A stretch of 64,000 bases of DNA from Plazaster borealis. Taxonomy: Eukaryota; Echinodermata; Asteroidea; Forcipulatida; Labidiasteridae. Shown in pieces: positions 61,501 through 64,000 of this stretch (position 1 is its first letter; every line of letters starts with the position of its first letter). The notes beneath the pieces were generated by a model. That model worked only from the letters and a program-made list of their open reading frames with translations, was not told where the DNA came from and searched no databases. Location: positions 20,764,488-20,828,487 of the forward strand of contig CM037474.1 in the NCBI GenBank assembly GCA_021014325.1, read 5' to 3'. The position numbers and the translations under genes were made by a program.

Positions 61501-63472
61501 CAGGTTTTGGTCTCACGAGATCAAAACTATTAATTGTTTAAAGGCATCGTACAGGTTTGGTTATTGGAGCCTATTGTTTGTTTCAATCCTATATAGTTGT
61601 AGATATATACCATAAAACTAACCTGTGAAAATTTAATTTCAAAAGGTGGTAGCGTTTTTGAGGTATTGCCGAAAATCTGGAGCGGTTATGTCCACGCAGG
61701 AAGAATAATCTGCATTGGAATACACACTCTGAGAAGCGTTACCGTAACGTTTCTCAATATTCAAAATATTTTGGGGATAAAAAGCGATATATTTTTCCAT
61801 ATAACTGCAGTCCTTCAAAGTAAAAAGTCTCTCAAAATGCATACCATCCAAAGCTGCTGTACTTCTTACCAAGTAAGTTTTAATTGCCATAAATTTTCAG
61901 AGTCATTACCAAACGTGTACTCATTATCTCAAAAACTGTTGCATTTCAAGCAAAAATATTTCAATGGAGGTTGTTCACCATTACCGTCGTTATACCTTGT
62001 AAGCTATGTGCAAATATGTGTGAACATTTATGTGCACTGCCACAATCATAGGTACACATTTTTTGTGTCCGTTTATGAACAACAGTTTGAAAACCACTGA
62101 TGTAGCAGTTATTTCAATGTTATTTATATATCAGTTAACAATCGCTGTGTCAATGATGAATAAAAAGTGCTTGAGTTTGTCGAATACAAGATCTGCAAGG
62201 AGTTACTCAGTATTTATCTGTTGTTCTCTTGGTGTCTTTGTAACAAAAAGTGTACCTGTGATTGTGGCTGAGCACATTATGTTTTCAATTTTACCAATGT
62301 TGTGCACACCCTTGAATCTCCGGCTAATATCATGATGCAGTTTCATTGTTAAACCATGGTATGTTGTTGTATGTTCTAATCCCATACAAACTCATTTCTA
62401 GTTTTCTTTGATTCATGAAATTCTTTTCTCTGCATTTGAATTTAGGAGGAGAGATTTCTGTTCCCCATCTACCCATTCTTCATCTTAGGTGCTGCCATTA
62501 CAATGTCTTCCATACAGGTGAAGAAATTGAATACAACCATTCAATTGTTTGGGAGTAAACTTTATGTTTTGGGGGGGGGGTAAACTTTCAATTTTAGTTG
62601 AGATCGGACTTTATTTTTCTAGTGTTTTAACCTCTGCCAATTTTAAGTTTTGTGTTTATTGTTAATAAATGGGTATAGATTTTTATATTTATTGATATTT
62701 TTATGTGTGTGTAGCCAGTGGTATTGGAATTGAAGTTCCTCTGGCCACAGTTTTTAAGTAAACTTGTTTTATTCCAAGCATAGGCCTATGCCTCTGGCTT
62801 TTGTTTTTTTGTTTTTTGTTTTTGTTTAATATTATGCGAATGTATGTTGTTTGTTTGTGTTTTAAAGGTATCAAACACGTTTGGTAATGACTCAAAACAA
62901 AACAAATATTAGCATAAAACCTTACTTGGTAACAAGCAACGGAGAGCTGTTGACAGTATAAAACATTGTCGGAAATGACTCCCCCTGAAGTAACGTAGTT
63001 TTCGAGAAAGCGGTAATTTCTCACTAAAATAATAAATTTTCTTGCAAGAAGTTTTTATTCCTATCTGAAAGCACACAAATTTGTACAACAAGGGTGTTTT
63101 TTCTTTCAACTTCGAAGACCAATTGAGCCCAATTTTTCACAGGCTTGTTATTTTATGCATATGTTGGGATAAACCAAGTGAGAACACTGGTCTTTGACAA
63201 TTACCAAACGTGTACAGTGCCTTTAAGCAACCATAGTGTGGAGTCAAATATGAACCTGACACGGTGCCTAGCTAGAACACCTACGGAGTGGGGTTAATTT
63301 CTTCAAACTAACTTTAAAATGTTCTATAATTTGTTTCAATAGAAACTGTACCATCATCTGTTCACTCCGTACAAACCACAACACTACACATGGTCTTCAA
63401 ACTGGCTGGCAGCTACTGTTGCTGTTATATTTACCGTACTTTCTCTATCAAGATCAGCGGCACTCTTCTTTG
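46582..63472 (+). CDS. ALG9: ALG9 alpha-1,2-mannosyltransferase (3' part outside window)
   Basis: ER-membrane GT22 enzyme that adds two alpha-1,2-mannoses from dolichol-phosphate-mannose to the lumenal N-glycan precursor. Exons: 46582-46661, 47135-47279, 48519-48653, 49614-49684, 50871-50959, 52446-52519, 53999-54060, 56509-56596, 58395-58500, 60235-60323, 61139-61258, 62446-62517, 63343-63472. Phases agree throughout, giving about 420 of some 610 residues. The GT22 loop SDCDETFNYWEP holds the acidic residues of the GT-C fold. ILVFYFTRCLLGLCCALCEL, FLPSSFSMYMTMVSMAGWYL, GWPFAGALG, KLVIAPLNIVMYNVF and HKEERFLFPIYP match the vertebrate protein block by block. The start is the first ATG of the exon whose 3' end carries NPWE. 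Divergent from ARL6IP5. Introns are long and repeat-filled; the C-terminal lumenal domain lies beyond the window. Confidence 0.95.
47371..47422 (+). repeat. (CAAT)n microsatellite, ALG9 intron 2
   Basis: About 12 tetranucleotide units with two interruptions. Confidence 0.9.
47935..48000 (-). repeat. tRNA-like SINE fragment, head type B
   Basis: Minus strand has GGTCATGGGTTCGAATCCCA preceded by GACATCTGCTCTAGAATGGC; related to 41492-41565 and 52640-52735. Confidence 0.55.
48088..48240. mobile_element. Short TIR element, TAGACCCCTTGC family
   Basis: 153 bp with TAGACCCCTTGC at the left and GCAAGGGGTCTA at the right. Interior resembles 12548-12702 (TGCGCAGCGCAT, CCATGGCGGCCAA). Confidence 0.8.
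48915..49106. mobile_element. Foldback MITE, GGGCCCAATTTCATAGAGCT family
   Basis: 192 bp with inverted ends GGGCCCAATTTCATAGAGCT and AGCTCTATGAAATTGGGCCC, both exact. Decayed relatives are at 2863-3045 and 59591-59740. Confidence 0.93.
49150..49525 (-). mobile_element. tRNA-derived SINE, body type 2, ALG9 intron 3
   Basis: Head GTGTCGTGGCCGAGTGGTCT, CCCAAGCTC anticodon region and GGGTTCGATACCC; body with CTACCAGCCAGGCTCCTAGT and GGCAACGTGCCCCTGGTGAC; end GGCCGATATCTCATTAAAC. Near-identical to 50399-50755 on the other strand. Confidence 0.88.
49960..50230. mobile_element. Foldback element, ALG9 intron 4
   Basis: Ends AAGTGAGGTTTGCAG and inverse TGTAAACCTCACTT; inner arms ACTCAACGTTT and AAACGTTGAGT. 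Loop contains GATCGTCTTCAGGAGA, close to the loop of 28487-28719. Confidence 0.8.
50399..50755 (+). mobile_element. tRNA-derived SINE, body type 2, ALG9 intron 4
   Basis: Head GTGTCGTGGCCGAGTGGTCT and GGGTTCGAATCCCGGTCGTG, then the type 2 body and an A-rich tail. It ends about 115 bp before exon 5. Confidence 0.9.
51160..51240 (+). repeat. tRNA-like SINE fragment, head type C
   Basis: GGTCGGGTTGGCGTAGTAGT and GGTTCAAATCCCACCGGGGG resemble A and B boxes. A relative on the minus strand is at 63655-63745. Confidence 0.55.
51704..52372 (+). mobile_element. 0.7-kb TIR element, ALG9 intron 5
   Basis: Left end TAGACTGTTCAAATCTC and right end CGCACGAGACTTGCACAGTC are inverted repeats. Interior matches 58683-59385 (ACTTCCGGGA, GTGGTCCCAACCATATGGAG, CCTCCGATCACAAAACTTAT). 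The right end lies about 75 bp before exon 6. Confidence 0.88.
52640..52735 (-). repeat. tRNA-like SINE fragment, head type B
   Basis: Minus strand GATGGTCTAGTGGTAAGACA and GAGGGTTCAAATTCCACCC; same head as 41492-41565. Confidence 0.6.
52913..53155 (+). repeat. Tandem duplication, unit about 114 bp
   Basis: Two copies containing TTCACACCAACATGTTTGGA and AATGCCTGGYCCAGTG, differing by substitutions and a few indels. No coding sense in ALG9 intron 6. Confidence 0.8.
53274..53621. mobile_element. MITE family B, ALG9 intron 6
   Basis: 348 bp between TTAA copies. Left terminus AGGCAGGGTATACTTCTGG, right CCAAAGGTGTACCCTGCCT. Interior with CAACACCCTTGTTG-like and TTACCTCTTTCTC segments shared with the other family B copies. 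Confidence 0.88.
54061..56508. other. ALG9 intron 7, repeat-rich
   Basis: No exon seen. ATCTTCAAGCAAACTTGA near 54078 pairs with its inverse near 54270, giving a small foldback. A stretch of about 1.2 kb at 54893-56102 is bounded by GTTGTAGCTA and TAGCTACAAC and may be a degenerate transposon. 56170-56280 has inverted repeats of GCGCAAGTTT/AACTTGCGC. Confidence 0.5.
57521..57895 (+). mobile_element. tRNA-derived SINE, body type 1, head truncated, ALG9 intron 8
   Basis: Begins in the TpsiC part of the head (GTGTGGGTTCGAATCCCAGT), continues with the type 1 body (GGATGGGACGTTAAGCCGTA, TGTTGTGTAATGCACGTAAA) and ends with CGCTATATAAGAAGCCAC and ATT repeats. Confidence 0.88.
58683..59385 (+). mobile_element. 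0.7-kb TIR element, ALG9 intron 9
   Basis: 703 bp with ends TAGACTGTGCAAGTCTCG and CGAGACTTGCACAGTCTA. The outer TA at each end suggests a TA target. No transposase frame inside. Sister of 51704-52372. Confidence 0.92.
59591..59740. mobile_element. Decayed foldback MITE, ALG9 intron 9
   Basis: TGCCCAATTTCCTAGAGCTG then CTTAAGCAC; right half lost. Relative of 48915-49106. Confidence 0.55.
59785..59868 (-). repeat. tRNA-like SINE fragment, head type D
   Basis: Minus strand AGATAGCTCAGTTGGCAGAG and GCAGGTTCAAATCCC, A-box and B-box like. Related plus-strand fragment at 60678-60745. No aminoacyl-stem pairing convincing enough for a tRNA gene. Confidence 0.55.
60678..60745 (+). repeat. tRNA-like SINE fragment, head type D
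   Basis: AGATTAGTTGTTAGAGCGCC and GCAGATTCAAATCCCTTTCT; see 59785-59868. Confidence 0.5.
61542..61920. mobile_element. MITE family A, ALG9 intron 11
   Basis: Starts after TTAA with AGGCATCGTACAGGTTTGG; the right part reaches ATTACCAAACGTGTAC but lacks the final CCTTTAA. Confidence 0.82.
62866..63222. mobile_element. MITE family B, ALG9 intron 12
   Basis: 357 bp between TTAA copies. Termini AGGTATCAAACACGTTTGG and CCAAACGTGTACAGTGCCT, internal CTTGCAAGAAG. Confidence 0.9.
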
Positions 63473-63654
63473 GTGAGACACATTTTTAATTTATTTTGTG
63501 TATTTATTTATTACACATCCAACAGCACAATTAGCGCCAATAACAGGATGAATAGGAAACAAGAAGAAATGTTCAGTTTTAGATGTGGGCGGAAAACCTC
63601 AAATGGGGAAAACACATGCAATCAGGTAGGGACTGAAAACCCAATCCACATGCA

Positions 63655-63745
63655 GGGCTCCGGTCTGAGGTGGGATTCGAACCGGTGTCCACGGAGGGGA
63701 AAGGCAGGGGAAGAAACCACTGAGCCAGCCTGATTCCCCCGATTC
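63655..63745 (-). repeat. tRNA-like SINE fragment, head type C
   Basis: Minus strand CAGGCTGGCTCAGTGGTTTC and CCGGTTCGAATCCCACC; relative of 51160-51240. It lies in the ALG9 intron that runs off the window. Confidence 0.55.
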
Positions 63746-64000
63746 AACCATTATCCAATAATGGCTAAAAAATGAACTGAGCAGTTGCCCAAGATATCCT
63801 TTTGTTACCGAAATTCCACCATAAACCATAAACCACCATCACACAGTTCAGCTCAATTTGCAGTATCTTTGACCGCCTGTGTGCATGTATGAACCCAATT
63901 TCTGTGATGCCAAACAAGTAAAATTAACTGGATTTCTTTATTACATGTAGTTATTTGACCTTTGATACAAGATAACAACCTCTAGGCAGTCAAAATAAGA

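Overview
The window is animal nuclear DNA: AT-rich, with short exons bounded by GT/AG splice sites, long introns and many short transposons. Protein similarity and the repeat types (tRNA-derived SINEs, TTAA-flanked MITEs, foldback elements) suggest a marine invertebrate deuterostome, most likely an echinoderm. The phylum is an inference; the eukaryotic gene structure is seen directly.

Left part (1-39.3 kb): a cluster of four copies of carnitine O-palmitoyltransferase 2 (CPT2). Copy 1 (+) runs in from the left edge and keeps its last six exons, with all canonical active-site residues. Copies 2 (+, 11058-21731) and 3 (-, 25368-35205) are complete 13-exon genes of 664 and 665 codons, including a split mitochondrial presequence. 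They face each other tail to tail and form the arms of an inverted repeat of about 13 kb (roughly 8.8-21.7 kb against 25.4-37.9 kb) around a 3.6-kb spacer. Copy 4 (+, 38.2-39.3 kb) is a broken remnant of exons 11-13. The copies are mosaics: copy 3 resembles copy 2 over most of its length, but resembles copy 1 in exon 11, the adjacent intron and the 3' flank.

The most interesting observation is that copies 2 and 3 keep the catalytic His-x3-Asp and intact reading frames but have lost the residues that bind carnitine: the Thr of the RTET motif is Met, the Ser of the YES motif is His, the conserved Arg of the DRH motif is Cys, and copy 3 also changes the Tyr to His. This suggests CPT2-like enzymes with a different acyl acceptor, or with a lost or non-catalytic role.

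Right part (44-64 kb): a head-to-head pair, ARL6IP5/PRAF3 (-, three exons, complete, 178 aa) and ALG9 (+, 13 exons visible, running off the right edge), sharing a 418-bp intergenic promoter region. ALG9 introns are long and packed with SINEs, foldback elements and a 0.7-kb TIR transposon present twice.

Repeats: two MITE families with related termini and TTAA target sites (one insertion has its empty site preserved in the paralogous copy), SINEs sharing one tRNA-like head but with two different bodies, LINE 3' ends, foldback elements with a common loop motif, and a 2.3-kb minisatellite of a 34-bp unit in copy 2 intron 4 whose unit looks like a 3' splice site.
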